The position numbers were made by a program, and so were the translations under genes. A DNA stretch of 64,000 nucleotides from an uncultured Blautia sp. Lineage in GTDB: Bacteria; Bacillota; Clostridia; Lachnospirales; Lachnospiraceae. The notes under the pieces were generated by a model. The model worked only from the letters and a program-made list of their open reading frames with translations. It searched no databases and was not told the origin of the DNA. This document shows positions 24,711 to 38,127 of this stretch, piece after piece (position 1 is the first letter of the stretch; the number at the start of each line of letters is the position of its first letter). Where the stretch lies: the NCBI GenBank assembly GCA_900547615.1, contig URHH01000001.1, forward strand, positions 10,408-74,407. Reading direction: 5' to 3'.

Positions 24711-24743
24711 AAATTTCAGAAAAAGTTTTTAGGGTTTTAATAA

Positions 24744-29558
<4,815 letters not shown>

Positions 29559-29599
29559 AAAAAAAGACCTTTTGCTGTATCAAGCAAAAAGTCTTTTTT
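29559..29599 (-). terminator. Terminator of the Cys-rich protein gene
   Basis: Inverted arms with the core TTTGCT/AGCAAA extended by flanking AGAC/GTCT pairs, followed by a run of seven U residues on the minus strand. Confidence 0.85.
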
Positions 29600-29613
29600 G
29601 AATAATAGGAGAA

Positions 29614-29916
29614 TTACTTCTCATCTCCTTCATTTTTATCCATTCTTGCGATGCGCTCTGCAAGCTCCTTATATTTTCCTGTAATATATCCATAATTTTT
29701 GCGCTTATGAGGTACAATACAGTTTGTACAATCTTTATATCCACTTTCTGTGTAAGTAAAATTTCCTCCACAGTCTTTTCCCAACGCATAAAGAGGGCAA
29801 TAGCAGAAAAGACAGTTAAATTCCTCCGGATCTGCACCCTTATGGCAGGGAAAATATTCACATTTTTTATGGCTGAAAAAGGAAAACTCTTTTCCTTCCC
29901 AATATGGTTTCTCCAT
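29614..29916 (-). CDS. Cysteine-rich small domain protein under cobalamin riboswitch control
   Basis: A 100-residue soluble protein with ten cysteines, including CEYFPCHKG, CLFCYCPLY, DCGGN and DCTNC. It matches the 'cysteine-rich small domain' family (PF04071 type), a probable metal-binding protein often found with cobalamin genes. The start at 29916 has AGGAGG 5-6 nt upstream and gives the family's MEKPYWEG-like beginning; a longer in-frame start at 29943 lacks a site. A cobalamin riboswitch with its own terminator lies upstream, so it is repressed by B12. This supports a role in corrinoid salvage, remodelling or storage. The biochemical function is unknown. Confidence 0.85.
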   Translation of the reverse strand: MEKPYWEGKEFSFFSHKKCEYFPCHKGADPEEFNCLFCYCPLYALGKDCGGNFTYTESGYKDCTNCIVPHKRKNYGYITGKYKELAERIARMDKNEGDEK

Positions 29917-30107
29917 CTTTGCCTCCTTTATACCTTCACGCACTTTCCTGTTGATATTCGTAAAATCTCTGTAAAAAAAGAGGGAGCGATGCTACTTCGG
30001 TGTAGAAAAACAACTCATTCATAAGTGCGCGGAGGGAACGGTTGTATCCGAAGCAGTATCGCCTGCCATTTAATCATGTATAATTCGTATGAACAGGCGC
30101 ATTCCAT

Positions 30108-30138
30108 AAAAAATGCCCGCCTTCGAATAAAAGCGGAC
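30108..30138 (-). terminator. Expression-platform terminator of cobalamin riboswitch 1
   Basis: On the minus strand arms 30131-30138 and 30115-30123 pair with one bulge and a 7-nt loop, followed by six U residues. Its place about 70 nt after the aptamer fits transcriptional control. From here to 29917 I see only leader sequence. Confidence 0.75.
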
Positions 30139-30204
30139 AACATCCCAGGGTGCGGAATCCCTGAAACTGGTCGTTACACTTTACACGGAAGCTTAACCTC
30201 GCCA

Positions 30205-30375
30205 TATTAAGCAGGTTTCCTGACTTCAGAATCAACGCTTACCTCTCCTTCTCATGCTATGGCACAATGGATCTCTGAGGCTTACTCCTCTGTTACAGTG
30301 ACCGGATCGCTCAGGACTTTCACCTGATTCCCTTTTCTGTTTTGTTCGCTATGGTAACAAACAGCACTTAATACG
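30205..30375 (-). ncRNA. Cobalamin riboswitch 1
   Basis: On the minus strand the B12-box GTCAGGAAACCTGC lies at 30211-30225. Upstream elements are GGGAATCAGGTGAAAGTCC and CCGGTCACTGTAAC. Together they form the conserved core of the cobalamin aptamer. Outer ends are approximate. It lies between the importer ATPase gene and the Cys-rich protein gene and controls the latter. Confidence 0.95.
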
Positions 30376-30450
30376 TTCACTATGGAATTATACTAACCAT
30401 ATAATACTACTTTTATCCAGTATTGTCAAGAACTTTCTTATAATTTCTTT

Positions 30451-31212
30451 TCATTTGCCGGAATAAAACAAAATTCTACTCTGCCCTCTTGTATCATCAA
30501 CAATTTCAGCTTCTACTTCATAAACCTCTTTAATAAATTCCGGTGTTAATACTTGCTTGGGCGTACCTGAAGCTACTATTTTCCCCTCTTTTAAAGCATA
30601 CAGTCTATCGCAGTACATAGAAGCTATATTCAAATCATGAATTACCGCTACAACTGTCTTCTTTTGCGCTTTTACAAGATTCATCAGTTCCAGCTGGTAT
30701 TTTATATCTAAATGATTGGTAGGTTCATCCAATAAAAGACATGGCGTATCCTGCACAAGCGCTCTGGCGATAAAAGCTCTCTGCTTTTCTCCGCCGGATA
30801 AAGTAATAAAACTCTGTTCACGAATTTCATAAAGCCCTGTCGCCCGTAAAGTCTGATGAACGATTTCTCTGTCCGCCTCATTTTCAGATTCCATCATTTT
30901 TTTCTTTGCATGACGCCCCATCATAACTACTTCTTCCACCGTAAAGTCAAAACTCGCTTCCTGTTCCTGAATTACAACAGCAAGCTGCTGTGCCATTTCC
31001 CGGTTGCTCATGGTAAGCAAATCCCGGTTCATAAACATAATTTTTCCTTCCTGTGGTTTCAAAACTTTGTATACATTTTTTAAGAGAGTGGATTTTCCAC
31101 TTCCATTGGGACCAATTATTCCTACAAACTCGCCTTCATGTACCTGGAATCCTGCCTGTACCAGAATCTTCTTTTCTTTTATTTTAAAAGAAAGATTTTC
31201 CACCTGAAGCAT
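30451..31212 (-). CDS. btuD: Corrinoid ABC importer ATPase (BtuD/FecE type)
   Basis: A 253-residue ATPase of the iron-siderophore/B12 importer class. Walker A GPNGSGKST (about 34-42), signature LSGGEKQR, Walker B CLLLDEPTNHLD and the H-loop VIHDLN are intact. The start at 31212 is chosen because AGGGGGG lies 5 nt upstream; an in-frame GTG at 31230 overlapping the permease gene has no site. With the FecCD-type permease and binding protein upstream it forms a type II importer. Control of the set by a cobalamin riboswitch makes corrinoid the likely cargo, against iron-siderophore. Confidence 0.93.
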   Translation of the reverse strand: MLQVENLSFKIKEKKILVQAGFQVHEGEFVGIIGPNGSGKSTLLKNVYKVLKPQEGKIMFMNRDLLTMSNREMAQQLAVVIQEQEASFDFTVEEVVMMGRHAKKKMMESENEADREIVHQTLRATGLYEIREQSFITLSGGEKQRAFIARALVQDTPCLLLDEPTNHLDIKYQLELMNLVKAQKKTVVAVIHDLNIASMYCDRLYALKEGKIVASGTPKQVLTPEFIKEVYEVEAEIVDDTRGQSRILFYSGK

Positions 31213-31226
31213 TTTTCTCCCCCCTG

Positions 31227-32300
31227 TCACTTAAATTCATAGCGGCGCACTTTTACCATCCAGAGGAATAAAGGCGCTCCCAGAAATGCTGTAAGGATTC
31301 CCACTGGAATTTCTGTTGGAGGATGTATCATCCTTGCTCCTACATCCACCCATATCATAAATACAGCGCCACATAGTGTGGCAATAGGAAGAAGCTTTCT
31401 GTGATCTGCTCCCACAACTGAACGTACAAGATGTGGTATTACAAGCCCTACAAATCCGATACATCCGCTTACAGCCACAGAAGACGCTGTAAGAATAGCA
31501 GTCACAACAATCAGTACGCGCCGTACCAGGTTTAAATCTACGCCTAAAGTAATAGCTGAATGCTCTCCCATCAACATGGCATTCAAGGATTTTGAAAAAT
31601 ATAGCAAGATGAAAAAAGCTGGCAAAATAAAAATCGCAAGAATCGGAACATCTGACCACTTTGCACTTCCAAATCCTCCTAACATCCAAAATGTAGCTTC
31701 TCTTACAGAGGCATCATCCGGCGCAGTATACACAATATAATTTGTAAACGCTCCAAACATAGCAGAGACTGCTACCCCAACCAGAACCAGACGAACAGGA
31801 GTCACTGTATTTCCCCCTGCTGCCAAAATATAAACCAGAACCATAGAAAGCAATGCGCCCAAAAACGCGCCAAGCGGAATTCCCACTGCTGCTGCAAAAG
31901 GCACATTCAAGCCTGCAACCATCACAAGAACTGCACCCAGAGAAGCTCCTGACGAAATCCCCAAAACATACGGATCTGCCAGAGGATTCTTTGTAAATGC
32001 CTGCATTCCCACTCCCGCAAGAGTCAGAGACGCTCCTACAAGGCCACCCAGAATAACTCTGGGTAATCTTAAAAACCAGACAATATTACCTGTACTCTCA
32101 CGGATTCCTTCCAGAGAAACAACATCTCCCGCTCCCACAAATCCAAGCAGATTATGAAAGATTATTTTCCACACATCTGTAAAAGGGATTCTTACCGGCC
32201 CAAGACCTACTCCCAGAACAACCGAGCACAATAATACTACAATTAAAATTCCCGAGCAGAGCCCTGTATGGTTTTTTACGAATTTACAAAATTTTTTCAT
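31227..32300 (-). CDS. btuC: Corrinoid ABC importer permease (BtuC/FecCD family)
   Basis: A 357-residue permease with about ten membrane helices. Family signatures are [40 protein letters not shown] and [12 protein letters not shown]. It forms a homodimer that moves vitamin B12-type compounds delivered by the binding protein. The gene follows the binding-protein gene by 8 nt and no strong ribosome site is visible, so translation may be coupled. The N-terminal residues carry extra basic residues typical of a cytoplasmic start. Confidence 0.94.
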   Translation of the reverse strand: MKKFCKFVKNHTGLCSGILIVVLLCSVVLGVGLGPVRIPFTDVWKIIFHNLLGFVGAGDVVSLEGIRESTGNIVWFLRLPRVILGGLVGASLTLAGVGMQAFTKNPLADPYVLGISSGASLGAVLVMVAGLNVPFAAAVGIPLGAFLGALLSMVLVYILAAGGNTVTPVRLVLVGVAVSAMFGAFTNYIVYTAPDDASVREATFWMLGGFGSAKWSDVPILAIFILPAFFILLYFSKSLNAMLMGEHSAITLGVDLNLVRRVLIVVTAILTASSVAVSGCIGFVGLVIPHLVRSVVGADHRKLLPIATLCGAVFMIWVDVGARMIHPPTEIPVGILTAFLGAPLFLWMVKVRRYEFK

Positions 32301-32308
32301 GCCGCATA

Positions 32309-33313
32309 CTACTCAAAGCATTCCGGATGGAAAGCTTCTGCAAATTTTTCAATAGTATCCCCTGTCATAGAGCTGGCAAATACTTCGCAAAGATTTACAG
32401 ATATAATACGATCCTCTTTGATTGCCGGGACATCTGCAAGCGCTGGATTTTCTTTCAGTTCTTTCATTTTCTGTTCCAGAGAAATGTCGCCATAATTATT
32501 GACTACAATAACTTCCGGAGCTCTTTCTACCACTTCTTCCCAGCTTACATTTGCCCAGGTTTCTTCCATATCTTTAAAAATATTCTCTCCGCCAGCATGC
32601 TCCATCAGTTTTGCTGTAAAGTTATCTCCGCATGTATATGCGCCGCCTTCCTGCGCCATATCATAAACGAAAGCTTTAACTGTGTCTGTACCTTCCACTG
32701 CTTTTTCAACTGTTTCTATCTGCTCTTTCATATCATTTACAATCTGCTCTGCTTTTTCTTCCATATCAAAAATGCGTCCCAGATTATAGAAATCTTCATA
32801 TACTACATCCACATCTGCCCCTAATGTATATCCCTCAATAGAAGAAAGAGACATAATCCCGTATTGGCTCAGCGTATCATGAGTTGTATTATTTTTTTCA
32901 CTGAAAGCACTGGAACGGCCATATACAAAATCCGGTTCCTGAGCAAGAATTGTTTCTAAAGAAAGTGCTCCATCTCCAAGATTAGCAATTTTCTCATATT
33001 CATCATTCCATTTCGGGTTAATTTTAGAGTTCGTATATGCTCTTCCGATAATTTTATCTCCGAGTCCCATTGCCATTAACTGGTCGCCTGCATTTGCATT
33101 TACTGCAAGAACTTTTTCCGGAACATGAGTAAAGGTTACTTCTGCATCGTCCTTTGTTTTCAAAGTAAACGGGAATCCCTCTGCTTCTTCTGTTTTTTCT
33201 GCTGCCTCTGTCTTTTCCTCTGCCATTACAGGAAATCCTGACCCACATACAGTTAAACTTACACCCATTGTTACTGCCAGCATGCTTCCCACTAATTTGT
33301 TTCTGATTTTCAT
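32309..33313 (-). CDS. btuF: Corrinoid-binding protein (BtuF/FepB family)
   Basis: A 334-residue periplasmic-binding-protein-like protein of the helical-backbone class III type (VLAVNANAGDQLMAMGLGDKIIGRA, APEVIVVNNYGD, IKEDRIISVNL). The start at 33313 has AGGAG about 7 nt upstream; an in-frame upstream ATG lacks this. The signal region ends VMA before EE. A cysteine occurs in SLTVCGSG but the residue before it is Val rather than Gly/Ala/Ser, so it is a poor lipobox. A Glu/Lys-rich linker follows. It is the first gene behind cobalamin riboswitch 2, hence a corrinoid-binding role. Confidence 0.92.
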   Translation of the reverse strand: MKIRNKLVGSMLAVTMGVSLTVCGSGFPVMAEEKTEAAEKTEEAEGFPFTLKTKDDAEVTFTHVPEKVLAVNANAGDQLMAMGLGDKIIGRAYTNSKINPKWNDEYEKIANLGDGALSLETILAQEPDFVYGRSSAFSEKNNTTHDTLSQYGIMSLSSIEGYTLGADVDVVYEDFYNLGRIFDMEEKAEQIVNDMKEQIETVEKAVEGTDTVKAFVYDMAQEGGAYTCGDNFTAKLMEHAGGENIFKDMEETWANVSWEEVVERAPEVIVVNNYGDISLEQKMKELKENPALADVPAIKEDRIISVNLCEVFASSMTGDTIEKFAEAFHPECFE

Positions 33314-33382
33314 TTGTTTTCTCCTTTTCATTTTTTCATGCGGACGCATCCTTCCAAAGCTCTTCCTTTACTGCCGAAACTA

Positions 33383-33413
33383 AAAAAAGACATCTGCCCA
33401 AAAGCAGATGTCC
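33383..33413 (-). terminator. Expression-platform terminator of cobalamin riboswitch 2
   Basis: A perfect 9-bp stem (33390-33398 with 33405-33413) and 6-nt loop, followed on the minus strand by seven U residues. It stands between the aptamer and btuF. Confidence 0.92.
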
Positions 33414-33487
33414 AAAATAAAATACACGTATAGTATCGGATTTTACTCAAACAGGTTGCCTTTACCGGAAGCTTCCTATCGTTCCTG

Positions 33488-33645
33488 TCAAGCAGGTTTC
33501 CTGACTTACGGATTATTGCTCCAGCGCCTTCTCACAGAATTTCTTCCGCAATGGCTTTGCTTTCACTCCCCGTTTACAGTGGCCGGACCGTTCAGGCTTT
33601 TCACCTGATTCCCTTTTACCTCTTTTCGAGCACTTAACAAGTAAA
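33488..33645 (-). ncRNA. Cobalamin riboswitch 2
   Basis: The B12 box GTCAGGAAACCTGC lies at 33492-33505 on the minus strand, with the upstream core GGGAATCAGGTGAAAAG and CCGGCCACTGTAAAC. It precedes the importer operon btuF-btuC-btuD and shuts it off when cobalamin is plentiful. Ends are approximate. Confidence 0.96.
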
Positions 33646-33710
33646 CTTAATTCATTTATACTTTTCCTATCTTATCCTACTTTTCTCCACATGTCAATTC
33701 GAAATATTTT

Positions 33711-34391
33711 CTACTCCAGCCCCAGTTTCTCCACAAACATTAAACAAAAACTGATAATCAGGCATCCACAAGATACCCAGATAACCGGAATTCCATATTT
33801 CAGAGAAAGAACGCCTCCAATTCCCGCTCCTACAGCAAAGAAAAAGATAATTCCAAAGTAGTAGCAGGCACTCTTTAAAAGTTCCGGATTCTTTTCCCGG
33901 AAATAAGCAGAGAGCGCTGCTGTACCGCTTCTCATATTTCCAATGCACATGGTGCTGGCATACGCATATCCGTGAACCTTGCGGAATGTCTGAACCTGCA
34001 TAGCACAGGCAAAGGATACAAGGAAAGTTGCCACAATATTTAAATTCGAAGGAAGGAAGCCCACAATAAAGAGAATTATAATTTCATGGAAAAGAACATC
34101 CTGCCTCCAGTGAAGCATTCTTCCTTCCCTGCTTCTTCCCCGAATCTGCTCTGCCGCCATGACTCCAAAGATAAAAGCAATCAACGGAAACAGATAATGA
34201 AGAGCAGCAATCCACTCTCCGGACATGATATGCTGGCTCATAAGAACTACATTTCCTGTCTGAGCATTGGAAAACACCTCATCCCTCGTATTATAGGTAT
34301 AAGCATCCTGCAATCCGCCGGAAAAAGCAAGAAACATATTGTTAATAAACGCCTCCGACATCTGAATGTTCGAAGAGTGGATTTTTTTCAT
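33711..34391 (-). CDS. DUF1275 (YoaK-type) membrane protein
   Basis: A 226-residue membrane protein with six hydrophobic segments and the DUF1275 signatures GGLQDAYTY, NAQTGNVV and STMCIGNMRSG. The family resembles small-molecule or anion carriers, but no substrate is established. It starts 1 nt after the fumarase beta subunit gene with a GGAG-type site, so it is co-transcribed as the last gene of the malate-fumarate-succinate operon. A C4-dicarboxylate export role is tempting by position but unsupported by family knowledge. Confidence 0.88.
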   Translation of the reverse strand: MKKIHSSNIQMSEAFINNMFLAFSGGLQDAYTYNTRDEVFSNAQTGNVVLMSQHIMSGEWIAALHYLFPLIAFIFGVMAAEQIRGRSREGRMLHWRQDVLFHEIIILFIVGFLPSNLNIVATFLVSFACAMQVQTFRKVHGYAYASTMCIGNMRSGTAALSAYFREKNPELLKSACYYFGIIFFFAVGAGIGGVLSLKYGIPVIWVSCGCLIISFCLMFVEKLGLE

Positions 34392-34392
34392 T

Positions 34393-34962
34393 TTACTGTC
34401 TCTCCATTTCCTTTTTTCTTAAATATTCTGCTCTGCCGTCTTCATAAAGATTATTTCCTTCGCTGTCAATAATCACTACGAGCGGCATATCTTCCACGTA
34501 TAATTTACGCAGTGCTTCTGCGCCCAGATCTTCATATGCGATCAGCTCTGCTTTTTTAATACATTTTGCAAGAAGGGCTCCGGCTCCGCCAATTGCCCCG
34601 AAATATACACCGCTGTATTTTTTCATAGCGTCCACAACCTCAGGAAGGCGCGCACCTTTTCCGATCATACCCCTTGCGCCTACAGACATCATAGTAGGAG
34701 CGTACGCGTCCATACGGCCGCTTGTTGTAGGACCTGCTGAACCGATTACCTGTCCCGGTTTTGCAGGGGTAGGTCCTACATAATATATGGTTGCATCTGC
34801 CGGATCAAAAGGAAGTTTTTCCCCTTTTTCAAGAGCCTCACACATTCTCTTATGCCCGGCATCTCTTGATGTGTAAATGGTTCCTGTTAACAGTACCCGG
34901 TCTCCTGCGTGAAGAGATTTTGCAAGCTCCTCTGTGAGAGGCAATGTAATACGTCTTTCCAT
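34393..34962 (-). CDS. Fe-S class I fumarate hydratase, beta subunit
   Basis: A 189-residue protein equal to the C-terminal domain of Fe-S fumarase/L-tartrate dehydratase. Motifs are GTIYTSRDAGHKRM, YYVGPTPAKPG, GPTTSGRMD and IGKGAR. With the alpha subunit it makes the oxygen-sensitive enzyme that interconverts L-malate and fumarate. Its ATG directly follows the alpha-subunit stop, with GGAGGTGA inside the alpha gene. The surrounding malate dehydrogenase and fumarate reductase genes favour fumarase over tartrate dehydratase. Confidence 0.93.
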   Translation of the reverse strand: MERRITLPLTEELAKSLHAGDRVLLTGTIYTSRDAGHKRMCEALEKGEKLPFDPADATIYYVGPTPAKPGQVIGSAGPTTSGRMDAYAPTMMSVGARGMIGKGARLPEVVDAMKKYSGVYFGAIGGAGALLAKCIKKAELIAYEDLGAEALRKLYVEDMPLVVIIDSEGNNLYEDGRAEYLRKKEMERQ

Positions 34963-35805
34963 TTAAATCACCTCCGTTTTATGGCGAGTCACATGACAGT
35001 TAATGTTAATCGCACATGGCATTCCTGCAATATGAGTTGGAAGCGTCTCAATATTTAAACCAATTGCCGTCGTCTTTCCGCCAAAGCCCTGCGGTCCGAT
35101 TCCAAGTTCATTGATTTTTTCCAGCATCTCTTTTTCCAGCTCTGCATAAAACGGATCCGGATTTTCAGAGTCAATCGGACGCATAAGTGCCTTTTTCGCA
35201 AGGAGCGCCGCTTTATCGAATGTTCCGCCGATTCCCACGCCCACTACCATAGGAGGACAAGGATTCGGACCTGCTGTCTCCACTGTCTCAAGAATAAAAT
35301 CCTTAATTCCCTGAAGTCCTGCAGATGGCTTAAACATACGGATCGCACTCATATTTTCACTTCCAAAGCCTTTTGGTCCCAATGTAACCTTCACCTGATC
35401 TCCCGGTACAATTTCCGTATAAAGCATAGCCGGTGTATTATCTCCTGTATTCCCTCTTCTTACCGGATCTTTTACAACAGATTTTCGAAGATAACCTTTA
35501 TCATAACCACGGCGTACACCTTCATTCACTGCCTCAGTGAGATCGCCTCCTACAAAATGCACATCCTGACCGATTTCAAGAAATACACATGCCATTCCTG
35601 TGTCCTGACAGATCGGAACATTTTCCCTGTCCGCAATCTCAAAATTTTCAATAATATTGTCCAGGATTCCCTGTGCAATCTCTCCATCTTCACAGGCACG
35701 ACAATTTTTAATAGCGCACTTTACATCCTCCGGCAAATGATTATTTGCCTCAATACAGAGCTTTTCAATTACTTCTGTAAGTCTGCTCACTTCTATTTCA
35801 CGCAT
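34963..35805 (-). CDS. Fe-S class I fumarate hydratase, alpha subunit
   Basis: A 280-residue N-terminal catalytic subunit of Fe-S hydro-lyases. The [4Fe-4S] ligand region [12 protein letters not shown] and the motifs [20 protein letters not shown] and [19 protein letters not shown] are intact. It dehydrates malate to fumarate in the reductive direction proposed for this operon. It lies 15 nt behind the fumarate reductase flavoprotein gene. The length is normal for two-subunit class I fumarase. Confidence 0.94.
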   Translation of the reverse strand: MREIEVSRLTEVIEKLCIEANNHLPEDVKCAIKNCRACEDGEIAQGILDNIIENFEIADRENVPICQDTGMACVFLEIGQDVHFVGGDLTEAVNEGVRRGYDKGYLRKSVVKDPVRRGNTGDNTPAMLYTEIVPGDQVKVTLGPKGFGSENMSAIRMFKPSAGLQGIKDFILETVETAGPNPCPPMVVGVGIGGTFDKAALLAKKALMRPIDSENPDPFYAELEKEMLEKINELGIGPQGFGGKTTAIGLNIETLPTHIAGMPCAININCHVTRHKTEVI

Positions 35806-35820
35806 TAGCTTTCACACTCC

Positions 35821-37422
35821 TTATCTCTCGTGACGGGCGTATTTTGGAAGAAGAAGCGGAGAAATATCCTCTGATTCCACACCTGCTTCTTTTAATTCCT
35901 CTGCGTATTTTTCAATGTGAGAAAGGGTCATCGTTCCAAGCTCTACTTCTTTCGCTTTTGCTGCTGCCGCCTTTCCTGCATTTCTTCCGAACACAATGAT
36001 ATCCAAAAGAGAATTTCCCATCAGACGGTTTCTTCCATGAATTCCTCCTACTGCTTCTCCTGCAACAAGAAGGTTGGAAATTGCTTTTGTAAATCCGTCT
36101 CCTCCGATTTCCAGTCCTCCGTTCTGATAATGAAGCGTTGGATATACAAGAATCGGCACTTTTCTCATATCAATATCGTAGTTCATATACATACGGAGCA
36201 TTGCAGGAATTCTCTTTTCGATGGTTCCCTCTCCTCCGATTTTTTCAATCATTGGAGTATCCAGCCATACGCCGCTTCCAAGAGGTGTTGTTACTCCTTT
36301 ATGACGATCTGTACATTCACGGATAATAGATGCAGCTGCAACATCGCGTGTCTCCAGCGGATGCATAAATGCCTCACCTTCTGCATTTACAAGCATCGCT
36401 CCAAGAGAACGCACCTTCTCTGTTACAAGAGCTCCGTAAATCTGTGCCGGATATGCAACTCCTGTCGGATGATACTGAATGGTGTCCTGATAAAGAAGAG
36501 GCGCACCTGCACGATATCCGAGAATCAGTCCGTCTGCCGTTGCCCCGTAATGGTTGGATGTAGGGAAGTTCTGATAATGAAGGCGTCCTGCTCCTCCGGT
36601 TGCAATGATGACTGTTTTTGCTTTTGCCACCATGTAATCCTCTGTCTCCATATTTAAGAGAACAGCGCCTGCCACCTGACCTTTTTCGTCTTTAATCAGC
36701 TCTACGGCAGAAGTAAATTCCACAACCGGAATTCCTCTGTTGATTACTTCATCACGAAGAGTACGCATGATTTCCGCTCCGGAATAATCTTTGCAGGCAT
36801 GCATTCTCTTTCTGGATGTTCCGCCGCCATGGGTTGTCACCATATTTCCTTCTTCGTCTTTATCAAACATGACGCCAAGCTTATTTAACCACTGGATCGC
36901 ATCCGGTGCTTCCATAACAAGACGTTTTAAAAGCTCCGGTCTTGCAGCAAAATGACCGCCTCCAAATGCATCAAGATAATGCTGTACAGGAGAATCGTTT
37001 TCCTTATCAGCAGCCTGAATTCCGCCTTCTGCCATCATAGTATTGGCATCTCCAATACGCAGTTTTGTCACAATCATAACATTCGCACCGGCTTCATGGG
37101 CCTCGATGGCTGCAGAAGCACCTGCACCGCCGCCGCCGATTACCAGCACGTCTGTCTCATAATCTACTTTACTCAAATCTACCTTATCTGTCAACAGGCG
37201 GCTGTTGGAATGAAGAAGATGTCCAAGCTCTGCCGGAACCTTCTGCCCTTTATTTGGTCCGATTTTAATTTCTACAAATCCGTCTTCTCTGTAATCCGGA
37301 TGAAATTCTTTCAGAAGGACATCTTTTTCCTCTGCTGTCATTCGTCTCGGCTCCATGCCCATACGCGCATCTCTTGTTGCTTCCACCTTTTTTACAGATT
37401 CAAGCATTTCTGGTGTAAACAT
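35821..37422 (-). CDS. tfrA: Fumarate reductase flavoprotein subunit, thiol:fumarate-reductase (TfrA) type
   Basis: A 533-residue soluble flavoprotein of the SdhA/FrdA family. Residues 1-88 are an unusual N-terminal extension; the FAD site starts at VLVIGGGGAGASAA. Active-site residues match FrdA: H318 in YHPTG, R359 in LETRD, H431 in LHYQNGG and R466 in HGRNRLMGNSLLD. The histidine that binds FAD covalently in membrane enzymes is N127 (DANTMMAEGG), so FAD should be non-covalent, as in thiol:fumarate reductase and aspartate oxidase. No cytochrome b or membrane anchor gene is present. With the neighbouring Fe-S subunit and Hdr/Flx genes it should reduce fumarate to succinate in the cytosol. 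Aspartate oxidase is unlikely given the context. Confidence 0.9.
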   Translation of the reverse strand: MFTPEMLESVKKVEATRDARMGMEPRRMTAEEKDVLLKEFHPDYREDGFVEIKIGPNKGQKVPAELGHLLHSNSRLLTDKVDLSKVDYETDVLVIGGGGAGASAAIEAHEAGANVMIVTKLRIGDANTMMAEGGIQAADKENDSPVQHYLDAFGGGHFAARPELLKRLVMEAPDAIQWLNKLGVMFDKDEEGNMVTTHGGGTSRKRMHACKDYSGAEIMRTLRDEVINRGIPVVEFTSAVELIKDEKGQVAGAVLLNMETEDYMVAKAKTVIIATGGAGRLHYQNFPTSNHYGATADGLILGYRAGAPLLYQDTIQYHPTGVAYPAQIYGALVTEKVRSLGAMLVNAEGEAFMHPLETRDVAAASIIRECTDRHKGVTTPLGSGVWLDTPMIEKIGGEGTIEKRIPAMLRMYMNYDIDMRKVPILVYPTLHYQNGGLEIGGDGFTKAISNLLVAGEAVGGIHGRNRLMGNSLLDIIVFGRNAGKAAAAKAKEVELGTMTLSHIEKYAEELKEAGVESEDISPLLLPKYARHER

Positions 37423-37436
37423 ATAGGTTGTCCTCC

Positions 37437-38105
37437 TTATTTCTCAATTTCCCTTGTATTGTAAAGTTCCTGCATCTCTGTAATCGGCTTCTGCATAATC
37501 TGCTCAATGAGCTCATCATATTCGCCGTGGTGAATTTCCTCCACTCTCTTATTGAGGTGCTCTGCTTCCGGTGCAATATATTTTCCTGTGAGACGTCTCG
37601 CGAGAACGCCCACCATCGGATGAGAAATGCCGGCCGGACATCTTACGGAACAGCAGCCGCAGCCTACACAGTCAAAGGATTCCTCCGCACATTTTTCCAG
37701 CTCTCCCCTCTGTGCATAAGCAATGTACTGCATAACATTTAAGTCCTGAGTACATGCTTTTGTACAGGCATTACAGCCGATACAGCTGTAAATTTCCGGA
37801 TAGAGCTCCATCATAACCTGCTGTGTCGGTTTGATTTCTTCTATATCATAAGTTCTTTTATCTGTCGGGAAAAACGGAATACTTGCAACATACATTCCCT
37901 CTTCCACCTGTGTCTGACAGGCAAGGCAGGTTTTCAGCTCATTTTTTCCCTTGATTCTGTAAATTGTAGCACAGGCTCCGCAGAAACCGTGGCGGCAGCC
38001 TCTCTTTAATGTGTAGCCTGCATATTCCATAGCTGTCATGATGGTAAGGTCTGCCGGTACGCTGTATTTCTTACCGAAAAAATATACGTTTACCATTTTA
38101 TCCAT
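37437..38105 (-). CDS. tfrB: Fumarate reductase Fe-S subunit (TfrB N-terminal half/SdhB type)
   Basis: A 222-residue Fe-S protein. An N-terminal plant-type [2Fe-2S] domain has C37, C42, C45 and C60 (RGCRHGFCGAC, KTCLAC). A C-terminal pair of ferredoxin motifs follows (CIGCNACTKACTQ and CVGCGCCSVRCP). Methanogen TfrB carries an HdrB-like CCG domain fused at the C-terminus; here that part is missing and HdrB is encoded separately in the same operon. The start at 38105 gives a normal SdhB-like beginning; an upstream extension would overlap flxA. It should pass electrons from the Hdr module to the flavoprotein. Confidence 0.88.
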   Translation of the reverse strand: MDKMVNVYFFGKKYSVPADLTIMTAMEYAGYTLKRGCRHGFCGACATIYRIKGKNELKTCLACQTQVEEGMYVASIPFFPTDKRTYDIEEIKPTQQVMMELYPEIYSCIGCNACTKACTQDLNVMQYIAYAQRGELEKCAEESFDCVGCGCCSVRCPAGISHPMVGVLARRLTGKYIAPEAEHLNKRVEEIHHGEYDELIEQIMQKPITEMQELYNTREIEK

Positions 38106-38127
38106 TTTCAAATACCTGTCCTTTCTA

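Noticed and set aside
29944..30100. Short open frame (about 30 codons) in the leader after cobalamin riboswitch 1
   Set aside because: No ribosome site and no conserved feature; more likely untranslated leader.
35917..36657. 246-codon open frame on the plus strand opposite the fumarate reductase flavoprotein
   Set aside because: Antisense shadow of a well-conserved gene; Cys/Ser/His-rich composition typical of such shadows.
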